Part shown: positions 16,295 to 25,714 of the stretch, in pieces | How positions within the stretch are numbered: the first letter of the stretch is position 1 | How the letters are laid out: the number at the start of each line of letters is the position of its first letter | NCBI GenBank assembly: GCA_052145775.1 | Contig: JBKQNY010000182.1 | Span: 1 to 31,848, forward strand | DNA from: CAVYPR01 sp052145775 | GTDB taxonomy: Bacteria; Actinomycetota; Acidimicrobiia; Acidimicrobiales; RAAP-2 | DNA length: 31,848 bases | Direction: 5' to 3' | Made by a program: the position numbers and the translations under genes | Notes under the pieces: generated by a model | The model's database searches: none | Seen by the model: only the letters and a program-made list of their open reading frames with translations | Told to the model about the DNA's origin: nothing

Positions 16295-17290
16295 GTGGAG
16301 AGCTCGCACCAGGCACCCGACCGCAACCTGGCCCTGGAGCTGGTCCGGGTGACCGAGGCCGCGGCCATGGCCGCCAGCCGGTGGATGGGCCGGGGTGACA
16401 AGGAGGGGGCCGACGGGGCGGCGGTCAACGCCATGCGGGTGGTGCTCCAGTCCGTGGCCATGGACGGGGTGGTGGTCATCGGCGAGGGCGAGAAGGACAA
16501 CGCCCCGATGCTCTTCAACGGCGAGCGCATCGGCGATGGTTCGCCCCCCCAGACCGACATCGCCGTCGACCCGATCGACGGGACCACCCCCACCGCCCTC
16601 GGACGGGGCGGGGCCCTGGCCGTCATCGCCGTCTCCGAGCGCGGATCCCTCTTCGACCCCGGGCCCTGCGTCTACATGGAGAAGCTGGCCGTGGGTCCCA
16701 GGGGACGCGGGGCGGTCGACATCAACCAGTCCCCCACCGAGAACCTCCACTCCCTGGCCAAGGCGCTGGGCAAGCAAGTGCGGGACCTCACGGCAGTCAT
16801 CTTGGACCGCCCCCGGCACGCCGACCTCATCGCCGAGGTGCGGGTGTCGGGCGCCCGCATCCGACTCATCACCGACGGCGACGTGGCCGGGGCCATCGCC
16901 ACCGGTTGGCCCGGGGCCGGGGTGGACGTCCTATTCGGGATCGGCGGCACGCCCGAGGGCGTGCTGGCCGCGGCGGCCCTCAAGTGCATGGGTGGGGAGA
17001 TGCAGGGGCGGCTGTGGCCCCGCGACAAGAGCGAGCGTCAGACGGCCCTCGACGCCGGCTACGACCTCGACGCCGTCCTCAGCACCGACGATCTGGTGCA
17101 GGGGGACAACTGCTTCTTCGCCGCCACCGGCATCACCGATGGCGAGTTGCTCCAGGGCGTCCGCTACCACGACTTCGGCGCCACCACCCAGTCCCTCGTC
17201 ATGCGGTCGAAGTCCGGCACCTTGCGCAAGATCGACGCCAGCCACCCGCTCGCCAAACTGGCCGAGTACAGCGCGGTCCCCTTCACGTAA
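16295..17290 (+). CDS. glpX: Class II fructose-1,6-bisphosphatase
   Basis: Hydrolyses fructose-1,6-bisphosphate to fructose-6-phosphate, the gluconeogenic counterpart of phosphofructokinase. The 331 residues have the GlpX signatures GEGEKDNAPML (63-73) and the metal motif DPIDGTTP (92-99), plus ITDGDVAGAI and FGIGGTPEGVLAAAALKC in the second half. The GTG start gives the normal family N-terminus (RNLALELVRVTEAAAMAASRWMGRGDKE) and sits 8 nt after TAGGGT. It is one of only three genes on the plus strand and is divergent from murA. With ppsA and the pyrophosphate-type phosphofructokinase it adds a third gluconeogenesis-related gene to the window. Confidence 0.95.
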   Translation: MESSHQAPDRNLALELVRVTEAAAMAASRWMGRGDKEGADGAAVNAMRVVLQSVAMDGVVVIGEGEKDNAPMLFNGERIGDGSPPQTDIAVDPIDGTTPTALGRGGALAVIAVSERGSLFDPGPCVYMEKLAVGPRGRGAVDINQSPTENLHSLAKALGKQVRDLTAVILDRPRHADLIAEVRVSGARIRLITDGDVAGAIATGWPGAGVDVLFGIGGTPEGVLAAAALKCMGGEMQGRLWPRDKSERQTALDAGYDLDAVLSTDDLVQGDNCFFAATGITDGELLQGVRYHDFGATTQSLVMRSKSGTLRKIDASHPLAKLAEYSAVPFT

Positions 17291-17475
17291 GGGGCGGGTC
17301 TTGGCGACGGCGGTGCGCCCCGCGAAAGACCGGCAGCGCACGTCCCGTCCCCGGTGAGGACCTGAGGAGCTGCCGCCCTGCGCCCCGCCCGACGTTGGGG
17401 GGTCGCCGACGAGCGGTCGCAGTCGGGCAGTGCCGGCCCCGCGAACGAACACCGCCGCAGCCTGCCGTCCCCTCC

Positions 17476-17481
17476 TAGGAT
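17476..17481 (+). promoter_or_regulatory. Candidate leaderless -10 element of the small unknown gene
   Basis: TAGGAT on the plus strand, 7 nt before the ATG at 17489. It overlaps an earlier ATG at 17480, which argues for the later start. Confidence 0.4.
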
Positions 17482-17488
17482 GGCGCCG

Positions 17489-17791
17489 ATGGGTGCAGCG
17501 GAGCTTCGCTTCGAGGTCACTGCAGCGACCAAGCGTAAGTTCGCGCTGAGCACCTTCTTCCAGAACATGTTCCGGCCGAGGTTCGGCGGAGGGTTCGCGC
17601 CCTACTCCACCGGGAGGGGCCCGTCGGTCGTGGCTGACAACCAGCGCGGAGAGCGAATTGTCGTCGCGGTCGTGTCGACGTTGGAGGAGGCACGAGAGCG
17701 GGCGGCCGCCATCGAAGGGGACTACCGCAAGCTCTCCCCGGAGGACTGGTGCACGAAGTACAACGTCCCGGTCTCGTTCGTCTCTGGGTGA
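17489..17791 (+). CDS. Unknown 100-aa protein
   Basis: I do not recognise this family. The protein is soluble-looking: a basic N-terminal third (TAATKRKFALSTFFQNMFRPRFGGG), a middle strand-helix unit (ERIVVAVVSTLEEARERAAAIEGDYRKL) and a C-terminus with one Cys (EDWCTKYNVPVSF). There is no signal peptide or membrane segment. Codon use is less GC-extreme than the neighbours (several AAG CGT, CGA ATT codons), so recent acquisition is possible. The start at 17489 is preferred over 17480 because the latter lies inside the -10-like TAGGAT. It ends 21 nt from the convergent atpC stop. Confidence 0.6.
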   Translation: MGAAELRFEVTAATKRKFALSTFFQNMFRPRFGGGFAPYSTGRGPSVVADNQRGERIVVAVVSTLEEARERAAAIEGDYRKLSPEDWCTKYNVPVSFVSG

Positions 17792-17793
17792 GC

Positions 17794-17828
17794 GGCCGGG
17801 CCTCCCGCCTGCTCAGGCGGTGCCGGCC
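17794..17828. terminator. Bidirectional hairpin between the convergent unknown gene and atpC
   Basis: Nested inverted repeats: the inner CCGCCTG/CAGGCGG (17805-17820) has a 2-nt centre and the outer GGCCGG/CCGGCC (17794-17799, 17823-17828) extends it. It spans the atpC stop codon and follows the stop of the opposite gene by 2 nt, so it could end transcription from both sides. There is no T-run. Confidence 0.5.
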
Positions 17829-18322
17829 ACCTCGAGGCGCACCTCGGCCCGACGGAGCGCCGCTTCGGCCTGGGTGAGCTCGGCCTCCTCGGCCCCCTGC
17901 CCCTCCTCCTCGGTCCCCGGGGCCCCGGTCCTCCCGGCCGCCGCCCGCAGCTCCTCCACCCGGGCCTGGGCTTCGTCGCGTGCCCGCTCGGCCCGGGCGA
18001 CGTCGATCTTGTCGCGCAGCTCGGCCACGCCGGCCAGGAGCGTCACACGGGTGGTGCGCACGGCCACGGTGCCCTCGGCGGTCTCGGGTGTGGGGCCGGT
18101 GTCCACCTGGAGGTAGCCGCCGTGGACGGCCAGGTGGAGCGTCTCGCCCTCGGCCGGCTCCACCCGCACCTCCCCCGGGACCACGTCGGCCACCAGCGGG
18201 GTGTGGCCGTCGAGCACCGTGAGGTCGCCGTCGGAGCTGCGCAGCACCACCGAGCGGGCCGCAGTGTCGATCAGCCGCTCCTCGGGGGTGACCACGACTA
18301 CCTGGAAGACGCCGTCGGCCAT
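17813..18322 (-). CDS. atpC: ATP synthase F1 epsilon subunit
   Basis: Central-stalk subunit that regulates rotation of F1. The N-terminal beta sandwich (FQVVVVTPEERLI, GDLTVLDGHTPLVADVVPGEVRV) is typical. The protein is 169 residues, longer than the usual 120-140. The C-terminal helical part is extended by an Ala/Glu-rich, probably coiled-coil stretch (about 105-160) containing a Gly/Glu linker, so the C-terminal inhibitory hairpin may be unusual. The start ATG shares one base with the atpD stop (TGATG). It is the last gene of the ATP synthase operon. Confidence 0.93.
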   Translation of the reverse strand: MADGVFQVVVVTPEERLIDTAARSVVLRSSDGDLTVLDGHTPLVADVVPGEVRVEPAEGETLHLAVHGGYLQVDTGPTPETAEGTVAVRTTRVTLLAGVAELRDKIDVARAERARDEAQARVEELRAAAGRTGAPGTEEEGQGAEEAELTQAEAALRRAEVRLEVAGTA

Positions 18323-19779
18323 CAGCCCGCTTCGGTCTCGAGCGTCCGCGCCTTGGCCAGCACCGACTCGGCCCCGCCCACGTTAAGGAACGCCTGCTCG
18401 GGCACCTCGTCGAGGTCGCCCTTCACCAGCGCCTCGAAGGACTCCACGGTCTCTTGCACCGGGACGGTCACCCCCTTCAGTCCCGTGAACACCTCGCCCA
18501 CATTGAAGGGCTGGGAGAGGAACCGCTGGATCTTGCGGGCCCGGGACACCGTGACCCGGTCCTCCTCGCTCAGCTCGTCGAGGCCGAGGATGGCGATGAT
18601 GTCCTGGAGCTCGCGGTAGCGCTGGAGGACGCCCTGCACCTGGCGGGCCACGGCGTAGTGGCGCTCCCCCACCACCTCGGGGGCCAGGATGTTCGACGTC
18701 GAGGCCAGCGGGTCCACCGCCGGGTAGATGCCCAGGGCGGCGATCTGGCGGGAGAGCTCGGTGGTGGCGTCGAGGTGGGTGAAGGTGGTGAACGGCGCCG
18801 GGTCGGTGTAGTCGTCGGCGGGCACGTACACCGCCTGCACCGAGGTGATCGACCGTCCCCGGGTGGAGGTGATCCGCTCCTGGAGCTCCCCCATCTCGTC
18901 GGCCAGCGTGGGCTGGTAGCCGACGGCCGAGGGCATGCGGCCGAGCAGGGTGGAGACCTCCGAGCCGGCCTGGACGAAGCGGAAGATGTTGTCGACGAAG
19001 AGGAGCACGTCCTGGTTCTGGACGTCCCGGAAGTACTCGGCCATGGTGAGCGCGGCCAGGGCCACCCGGAGGCGGACCCCGGGCGGCTCGTCCATCTGGC
19101 CGTAGACGAGGGCGGCCTTCTCCATGACGCCCGACTCGCGCATCTCGAGCCACAGGTCGGTGCCCTCGCGGGTCCGCTCGCCCACCCCGGCGAAGACCGA
19201 GACGCCGCCGTGGTTGGTGGCCACCCGGTTGATCATCTCGAGGATGAGGACGGTCTTGCCCACGCCGGCCCCCCCGAAGAGGCCGATCTTGCCACCCTGG
19301 ACGTAGGGCTCGAGGAGGTCGATGACCTTGATCCCGGTCTCGAACATCTGGGACCTCGGCTCCAGCTGGTCGAAGTCGGGCGCCGGACGGTGGATCTCCC
19401 AACGGTCGGCCACCGGGCCGATGTCGTCGGTGTCGAGGGGGCGGCCCAGCACGTTGAAGACGTGACCGAGCACGGCGTCGCCCACCGGCACCGAGATGCC
19501 CCGGCCGGTGTTGCGCACCGGGGCGCCGCGGACCAGGCCGTCGGTGGGCTGCATGCAGATGCAGCGCACCCGGCCCTCGCCGATCTGCTGGGCGACCTCG
19601 GCCGTGACCGTGATCTTGTTGCCCTCGAGCTCGAGGTCGACCTCGACGGCGTGGTTGATCTCGGGCAGGGCGTGGGGTGGGAACTCCACGTCGATCACCG
19701 GTCCGGCGATGGCGACGACCCGCCCCTCCTCGGTCAGGTGCTCGCCGGCGGCCGGCGCTTGGGGTGCGGTGGTGGTCAT
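18322..19779 (-). CDS. atpD: ATP synthase F1 beta subunit (catalytic)
   Basis: Catalytic subunit of F1, 485 residues. The P-loop GGAGVGKTVLI, the catalytic Glu in GVGERTREG, the DELSEED-like stretch LDELSEEDRVTVSRARKIQRFLSQPF and the nucleotide motif LLFVDNIFRF are all present. The first 20 residues are a poorly conserved Ala/Thr-rich leader. It starts 4 nt after atpG and overlaps atpC by one base. Confidence 0.97.
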   Translation of the reverse strand: MTTTAPQAPAAGEHLTEEGRVVAIAGPVIDVEFPPHALPEINHAVEVDLELEGNKITVTAEVAQQIGEGRVRCICMQPTDGLVRGAPVRNTGRGISVPVGDAVLGHVFNVLGRPLDTDDIGPVADRWEIHRPAPDFDQLEPRSQMFETGIKVIDLLEPYVQGGKIGLFGGAGVGKTVLILEMINRVATNHGGVSVFAGVGERTREGTDLWLEMRESGVMEKAALVYGQMDEPPGVRLRVALAALTMAEYFRDVQNQDVLLFVDNIFRFVQAGSEVSTLLGRMPSAVGYQPTLADEMGELQERITSTRGRSITSVQAVYVPADDYTDPAPFTTFTHLDATTELSRQIAALGIYPAVDPLASTSNILAPEVVGERHYAVARQVQGVLQRYRELQDIIAILGLDELSEEDRVTVSRARKIQRFLSQPFNVGEVFTGLKGVTVPVQETVESFEALVKGDLDEVPEQAFLNVGGAESVLAKARTLETEAG

Positions 19780-19783
19780 CTGG

Positions 19784-20677
19784 TCATGCTCCCTTCGTGC
19801 TGCGGAGCGCCTCGGCTCCGCCGACGATCTCCATGATCTCGGTGGTGATGGCGTCCTGTCGGGCGCGGTTCATGATGCGGCTTAGGGTACGGATCAGCTC
19901 GTCGGCGTTGTCGCTGGCCGCGGCCATGGCCCGCTGCTGGGCGGTGAAGAACGACGCCGCCCCCTCCAGCATCGCCGTGAACACCTCAGACTCGACGGCC
20001 TTGGGCGCCAGCTCGGCCAGGAGGGTGCCCACGTCGGGCTCGAACTCCGTGTAGCCGCCGGCCGCCGGCCGCTCGGTGCCGCCCTCGGGCTGGGGGATCG
20101 GCAGCAACTGGCGCCTCTCGACCACCTGGCTGCCCGACGAGTGGTAGCGGGTGGAGACGAGCAGCACCTGGTCGACCTCGCCGGCCACGAAGGGCTGGGC
20201 CACCACGGCGGCCACCTGGCGGGCGTCGGCAAAGGTCGGCCGCTCGCTCATGCCGAGGAAGGCGCGCTCGACCTCCTGGTGGCGGAAGCGGAAATAGGAC
20301 TGGGCCTTCTTCCCCACCGTGAACAGGCGGGACTCCACCCCTTCGGTGCCCAGCTCGGACAGGAGCCGCTCGACGGCGCGCAGCACCGAGGAGTTGTAGG
20401 GCCCCGAGAGCCCGCGGTCGGCCACCACGGCGAGGACGGCCACCCGATGCCGCTCGGCCGGCTCGCCCAGGAGGCGGGCCGCCGCTGTGGGTTCGCCCCG
20501 CACCGCCTCCACCACGATGCGGGCCATGCCGTCGCGGTAGGGGCGGTTGGTGGTCATCCGGCCCTGGGCGCGCAGGATCTGCGAGGCGGCGATGAGCTCC
20601 ATCGCCTTGGTGATCTTCTTCGTCGACTGGACGCTTTTGATGCGCCGCCTGAGGACGCGCTCCTGGCCACCGGCCAC
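19784..20677 (-). CDS. atpG: ATP synthase F1 gamma subunit
   Basis: Rotor shaft of F1, 297 residues. The N-terminal coiled-coil segment is typical (LRRRIKSVQSTKKITKAMELIAASQI) and the C-terminal one (TAQQRAMAAASDNADELIRTLSRIMNRARQDAITTEIMEIVGGAEAL) closes the pair. Both key ends are intact. A moderate insertion between (PQPEGGTERPAAGGYTEFEPD) resembles the variable actinobacterial loop. It sits 3 nt after atpA and 4 nt before atpD. Confidence 0.96.
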   Translation of the reverse strand: MAGGQERVLRRRIKSVQSTKKITKAMELIAASQILRAQGRMTTNRPYRDGMARIVVEAVRGEPTAAARLLGEPAERHRVAVLAVVADRGLSGPYNSSVLRAVERLLSELGTEGVESRLFTVGKKAQSYFRFRHQEVERAFLGMSERPTFADARQVAAVVAQPFVAGEVDQVLLVSTRYHSSGSQVVERRQLLPIPQPEGGTERPAAGGYTEFEPDVGTLLAELAPKAVESEVFTAMLEGAASFFTAQQRAMAAASDNADELIRTLSRIMNRARQDAITTEIMEIVGGAEALRSTKGA

Positions 20678-20680
20678 CGG

Positions 20681-22203
<1,523 letters not shown>

Positions 22204-22204
<1 letters not shown>

Positions 22205-23133
22205 CAGTCATTCCCTCCTCGTCCGAGTTCCTGGAAGCCCTGGTCCTCCCAGCCGCCGGAGACGACGTGCTCGCGCAGCTGCTCGAGACGGTCCCGGGCC
22301 GAGGCCTCCACCTGCAGGTCGCCGATCCGCACCCGCACCCCGGCCAGTAGGGCCGGGTCGATCGTCACCTGGAGCTGCACCGGCCAGCCGGCCAGGCGGC
22401 TGAGCGATTCGGCCAGCCGGCGGCGCTCCTCCTCGGGCACCTCCCGGGCCGCCACCACCAGCGCCACACGCCAGCCGCGGGCCTCCGCGGTCAGGTCGAC
22501 CAGCCGGAACAACGTGCCCACGATGTCCCGGGGCCGGCCCCCGGTCACGGCGTAGTCCGCCAGCCGGAGGGTCGCCGGGTCGACCTTGTCCCCCAACAGG
22601 TCGTCGACCACGCCGCGGCGCACCGCCACCGGCAGGTCGCGGTCGGTGAGGGCACCCCGCAGCACTGGCGTGGTCTCGATCGTCCGGGCGAAGCGGAAGA
22701 GCTGGTCCTCCACCTCCTCGAGCCGGTCGGTGGGCAGCTCCTCGAAGACGGCGGCGGCATAGCCCCCCACCCGCTCGCGGGCGTCCATGTGCCCGAGCGA
22801 CGGCTCATGCTCCTCGAGGCCCTCGGCGGCGCGGCGGGCCCGGTGGGCCGCCCAGGTGATGGCGGCCGGGACCTCGGTGGCCGGCCGCGCCGAGTAGGCG
22901 GCGTAGGCGGCCAGCCGCGCCGCATCGGGGGAGACCTTCCCCTCCAGCAGGTCGGCCATGACGGCGCGCCTGGCGGCCGCGACGTTCGAGGTGTCGGTCA
23001 GTGCGGTGAGCAGGTCGGCGTTGGTGGCGAACTGCCGCTCGACGGCGGCGAGTTCGCCGGCGAGGCGCGCCCGACCCGCAGTTCCGGCCTCTTCGAGGAC
23101 GGCGGCGGCGTACCCCTGCAGTCGGGGGTTCAC
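22204..23133 (-). CDS. atpH: ATP synthase delta subunit with duplicated N-terminal domain
   Basis: Peripheral-stalk subunit joining b to F1. At 309 residues it is far longer than the usual 180. The extra length is a second copy of the N-terminal helical domain: residues 5-78 (RLQGYAAAVLEE ... ALTDTSN ... RRAVMADLLEGKVSPDAARLAAYA) align with 121-195 (RVGGYAAAVFEE ... ALTDRDL ... RRGVVDDLLGDKVDPATLRLADYA). The normal C-terminal domain follows (VTIDPALLAGVRVRIGDLQVEAS). Mycobacteria also carry extra delta sequence, inside a b-delta fusion; here delta is separate from b. The GTG start overlaps the atpF TGA (GTGA). Confidence 0.94.
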
Positions 23134-23678
23134 GGTCGCTGCTCGGACCCGGCGGCCGCGGCGTCGGCGCCGGACACGTCCTCGTTGAGCGCGCTCACCG
23201 CCTCGGCGATGAGGTCCCGGTGGGCTTCGGCGTCCACCTCGCGCCCGATGATCCGTTCCACCACGTCGACCACGAGCTCACCGAGGTGCGACGCCGCCTC
23301 CTCCAGCGCCCGCTGGCGGGCCAGCCGGACCTCGGAATCCGCCGCGCTCAGCAGCCGCTCGTACTCGGACTGGCCACGGACCTGGGCGTCGGCCCCCACC
23401 TGGTCGGCCGTCCGGTTGGCCTGGGCCACGATCTCGCGGGCCTGGTGGCGGGCGTCGTCGAGGGCCGCCCGTCGGGCCTCGTCGGCCGCCTCGGCGTCAC
23501 TCTTGGCCACGTCGGCCGCCTCGAGCTCGGTCCGGATCTGCTCCTGGCGGTCACGCAGCGCCTTGTTGATGGGCGGCAAGATGTACTTGGCCATCACCCC
23601 GAGCACGATCAGGAACGCGACGAACTCGATGATGAGGGTCCCGTTGGGGACCAGGAAGATGCTGGTTGCGGTGGTCAT
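23130..23678 (-). CDS. atpF: ATP synthase F0 b subunit
   Basis: Peripheral-stalk subunit of 182 residues. One N-terminal membrane helix (about 12-34, LIIEFVAFLIVLGVMAKYILPPI) is followed by a long Ala/Glu/Arg-rich helix typical of the b dimer, with a final acidic/Ala tail. It is the only b-type gene here: no b' and no b-delta fusion as in mycobacteria, so two copies of this protein probably form the stalk. It follows atpE by 65 nt and overlaps atpH by 4 nt. Confidence 0.94.
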   Translation of the reverse strand: MTTATSIFLVPNGTLIIEFVAFLIVLGVMAKYILPPINKALRDRQEQIRTELEAADVAKSDAEAADEARRAALDDARHQAREIVAQANRTADQVGADAQVRGQSEYERLLSAADSEVRLARQRALEEAASHLGELVVDVVERIIGREVDAEAHRDLIAEAVSALNEDVSGADAAAAGSEQRP

Positions 23679-23743
23679 GGGTGGTCAGCCTCGTCGGTCG
23701 TGGCGCACTCGTTCCCGGCGGTCGGCCACCGGGAGCGCGCCGG

Positions 23744-24004
23744 CTACTTCTTGTAGAGAACGAAGATGAACAGCGCCGTGAAGGCCAGGTTGATGAAGTA
23801 CATCGCCTCCACCAGGCCGACGGTCAGGAACATGATCGTGAACAGCCGCCCTTGGGCCTCCGGCTGACGGGCCACGCCGGCGATGGTCTGGCTGCCGGCC
23901 AGGCCGTCGCCGATGGCCGCGCCCACGGCGCCGCCACCGAGGGCCAGCCCGCCGCCGATCATGGCGCCGGCCAGCTGGATGGCCTGTGCTTCGGTGTCTG
24001 CCAT
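23744..24004 (-). CDS. atpE: ATP synthase F0 c subunit
   Basis: Rotor-ring proteolipid of 86 residues with two membrane helices. Helix 1 carries the Gly-rich packing motif (GGGLALGGGAVGAAIGDG, 17-34), the loop is ARQPEAQGR (45-53), and helix 2 has the proton-carrying Glu66 in TVGLVEAMYFIN. The sequence is close to the mycobacterial c subunit. The residue two after the Glu is Met68, where M. tuberculosis has Ala63. No sodium-site pattern is evident, so a proton-driven ring is most likely. A GGAG site lies before the ATG. Confidence 0.96.
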   Translation of the reverse strand: MADTEAQAIQLAGAMIGGGLALGGGAVGAAIGDGLAGSQTIAGVARQPEAQGRLFTIMFLTVGLVEAMYFINLAFTALFIFVLYKK

Positions 24005-24038
24005 TGTCTGCTTTCTCCTTTATCTGGGTGCTCGAGGC

Positions 24039-24839
24039 TCAGGTGGTCGGGACGGTTTCGACGTGGACGAGCTCCTCGTCGTGGTCTGTGCTCGTGGCCG
24101 TGTCGAAGTACAAGATCGTGAGCAGGGTGAAGATGAAGGCCTGGATGGGCCCGATCAGGAACACGTCGAAGAGCTTCCAGACCACGGCGAAGATCAGGGT
24201 GACGATGTTGCCGATCGGGAACTCCGACAGCTTCCAGGCGCCCAGGGCGGCGATGAGCGAGATCATGAGCCCGCCCGAGAACAGGTTCCCGAAGAGCCGC
24301 AGGGCCAGGGTGATCGGCTTGGCGATCTCCTCGACCAGGTTGATGAAGATGTTGAACGGCATCAGGTACACGGGGAACGGGTGCACCAGGTAGTGGTGGA
24401 TGTAGCCCCAGAACCCCCGGGCCCGGACCGAGGCGATGTGCACCAGCACGATCACGAAGAGTGACAGGGCCAGGGGGAGATTGATGTCGGCGGTGGGCAC
24501 GGCGAGGAGGTCGTACTTCCCGCCGAGACCGAAGACCTCGAAGGTGTTGCAGATCAGGATGAAGACGAAGAGCGACATGGCCAGCGGCACGATGGACAGG
24601 CCGCGCTCGCCAATCGAGCCCCGGATCTGCTCGGTCACCGTCTCGACGCCCATCTCCCAGGCCACCTGCATCCGCCCGGGGACCCCGCTGGTGGCCTGGC
24701 GGCGGACCGCCCAGGCCAGGGCCAGCACGATCAGGAGCGCCACCCCGGTGGCCCACACCGTGTCGACGTTGATGGTGAGACCCAGGAACTGGCGCTGGAT
24801 GTGGTCTCCCACCGAGATGTCGGTGGCCAGGATCGGCAC
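24039..24839 (-). CDS. atpB: ATP synthase F0 a subunit
   Basis: Stator channel subunit of 266 residues with five to six membrane helices. The essential arginine is Arg181 in PITLALRLFGNLFSGG, preceded by NLVEEIAKP. The N-terminus (VPILATDISVGDHI) is short. GTG at 24839 is chosen: it begins 3 nt after the atpI stop, while longer reading frames upstream run through atpI in another frame. The C-terminal tail is acidic (DHDEELVHVE). Confidence 0.94.
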   Translation of the reverse strand: MPILATDISVGDHIQRQFLGLTINVDTVWATGVALLIVLALAWAVRRQATSGVPGRMQVAWEMGVETVTEQIRGSIGERGLSIVPLAMSLFVFILICNTFEVFGLGGKYDLLAVPTADINLPLALSLFVIVLVHIASVRARGFWGYIHHYLVHPFPVYLMPFNIFINLVEEIAKPITLALRLFGNLFSGGLMISLIAALGAWKLSEFPIGNIVTLIFAVVWKLFDVFLIGPIQAFIFTLLTILYFDTATSTDHDEELVHVETVPTT

Positions 24840-24841
24840 GG

Positions 24842-25297
24842 TCAGGCCTCTCCCCCGCCGTCGTCGGGCACGGCAACCGGCTGGTCGGTGGCATCGACGG
24901 TGGCCACGGCCGGCAGCTTCAGCATCGACCGGGTGACATTGGCCAGCAGCAGCAGCTGGAACAGCGCCATCCCACCGATCACCCCGAAGCCGAGCGGCGG
25001 CTTGATGAAGAGCAGTCCCAGGGCCACGACCGTGATCACGGCCATCCGCCCCAGGGTGTTCAGGGCCAGCGGACGGCGCTTGTTCTCCTCGGCGCGCTCG
25101 CCGACGTGGATCACCGAGCGCTGGATGAGCCGGAAGTTGGTCATGCCGATGCCCAGCCCGGCGCAGAAGCCGAGCGCGGCCCACGGCTGGCTCAGGAGCA
25201 GGAGCACCAGGAGCCCGACGACGCCGGCTGCCAGGGCGCCGAGCATGGTGCGCCGTGAGACCCCGGCCACGTCGGGGAGGGAGAAGCGCTCGAACAT
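24842..25297 (-). CDS. atpI: ATP synthase protein I (AtpI)-like membrane protein
   Basis: A 151-residue protein with four predicted membrane helices (about 18-35, 38-56, 81-99, 104-122), matching the ATP synthase I family by size, topology and place before atpB. A conserved-looking cytoplasmic loop NFRLIQRSVIHVGERAEENKRR lies between helix pairs. Family members help assemble the c ring. The C-terminus is acidic and variable. Spacing to atpB is 2 nt. Confidence 0.82.
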   Translation of the reverse strand: MFERFSLPDVAGVSRRTMLGALAAGVVGLLVLLLLSQPWAALGFCAGLGIGMTNFRLIQRSVIHVGERAEENKRRPLALNTLGRMAVITVVALGLLFIKPPLGFGVIGGMALFQLLLLANVTRSMLKLPAVATVDATDQPVAVPDDGGGEA

Positions 25298-25316
25298 CAG
25301 CGGACCCCGGCCCCGG

Positions 25317-25547
25317 TCACAGGAACTTGCGCAGCTGGGCGACGACCAGGAGCACCGCCGAGACGATGCCGAAGGCCAGGCCGGCCAGGGTGAGCCAGGG
25401 GGTCGTGCCCAGCACCGCGTCCAGGCCGTAGCCGATGGCTCCGGCGCCGACCACCGAGATGGCGCAGGCCGTGCCGATCCAGAAGAGGTCCCCGAAGGAG
25501 GGGGAACGCTGCGGCGCCCCCGGGTCGGGGGGCGGGTCCTGGGCCAT
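25317..25547 (-). CDS. atpZ: AtpZ/AtpI-like small membrane protein
   Basis: A 76-residue protein with a Pro-rich N-terminus and two membrane helices (about 20-42 and 50-70), with the AtpZ-type pattern GAGAIGYGLDAVLGTTPWLTLAGLAFGI. AtpZ and AtpI are known to act together in c-ring insertion and cation handling. It is the first gene of the ATP synthase operon, 19 nt before atpI. The start lacks a clear Shine-Dalgarno, and no promoter could be fixed in the 167 nt before it. Confidence 0.8.
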   Translation of the reverse strand: MAQDPPPDPGAPQRSPSFGDLFWIGTACAISVVGAGAIGYGLDAVLGTTPWLTLAGLAFGIVSAVLLVVAQLRKFL

Positions 25548-25714
25548 GGGACGCCGCGTCAGGGAGCGGGTGGGGAGGGAGATGCTTCAACCGTGGTACC
25601 TGGGATCACGCGTCGGCGGCCGCGTCTGCACCGTCCGCCCGGGCGCTGATCCCGTCCCGAGAGGTGGCGAGGTCGGGAATTGACACGATCGTCATCTTCC
25701 CATTCCGCACCTCC

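Noticed and set aside
25606..25695. 29-codon minus-strand frame (MTIVSIPDLATSRDG...) before atpZ
   Set aside because: The GGGAAG is directly against the ATG, too close for a ribosome site, and no homologue is recognisable. It was not listed as a gene.
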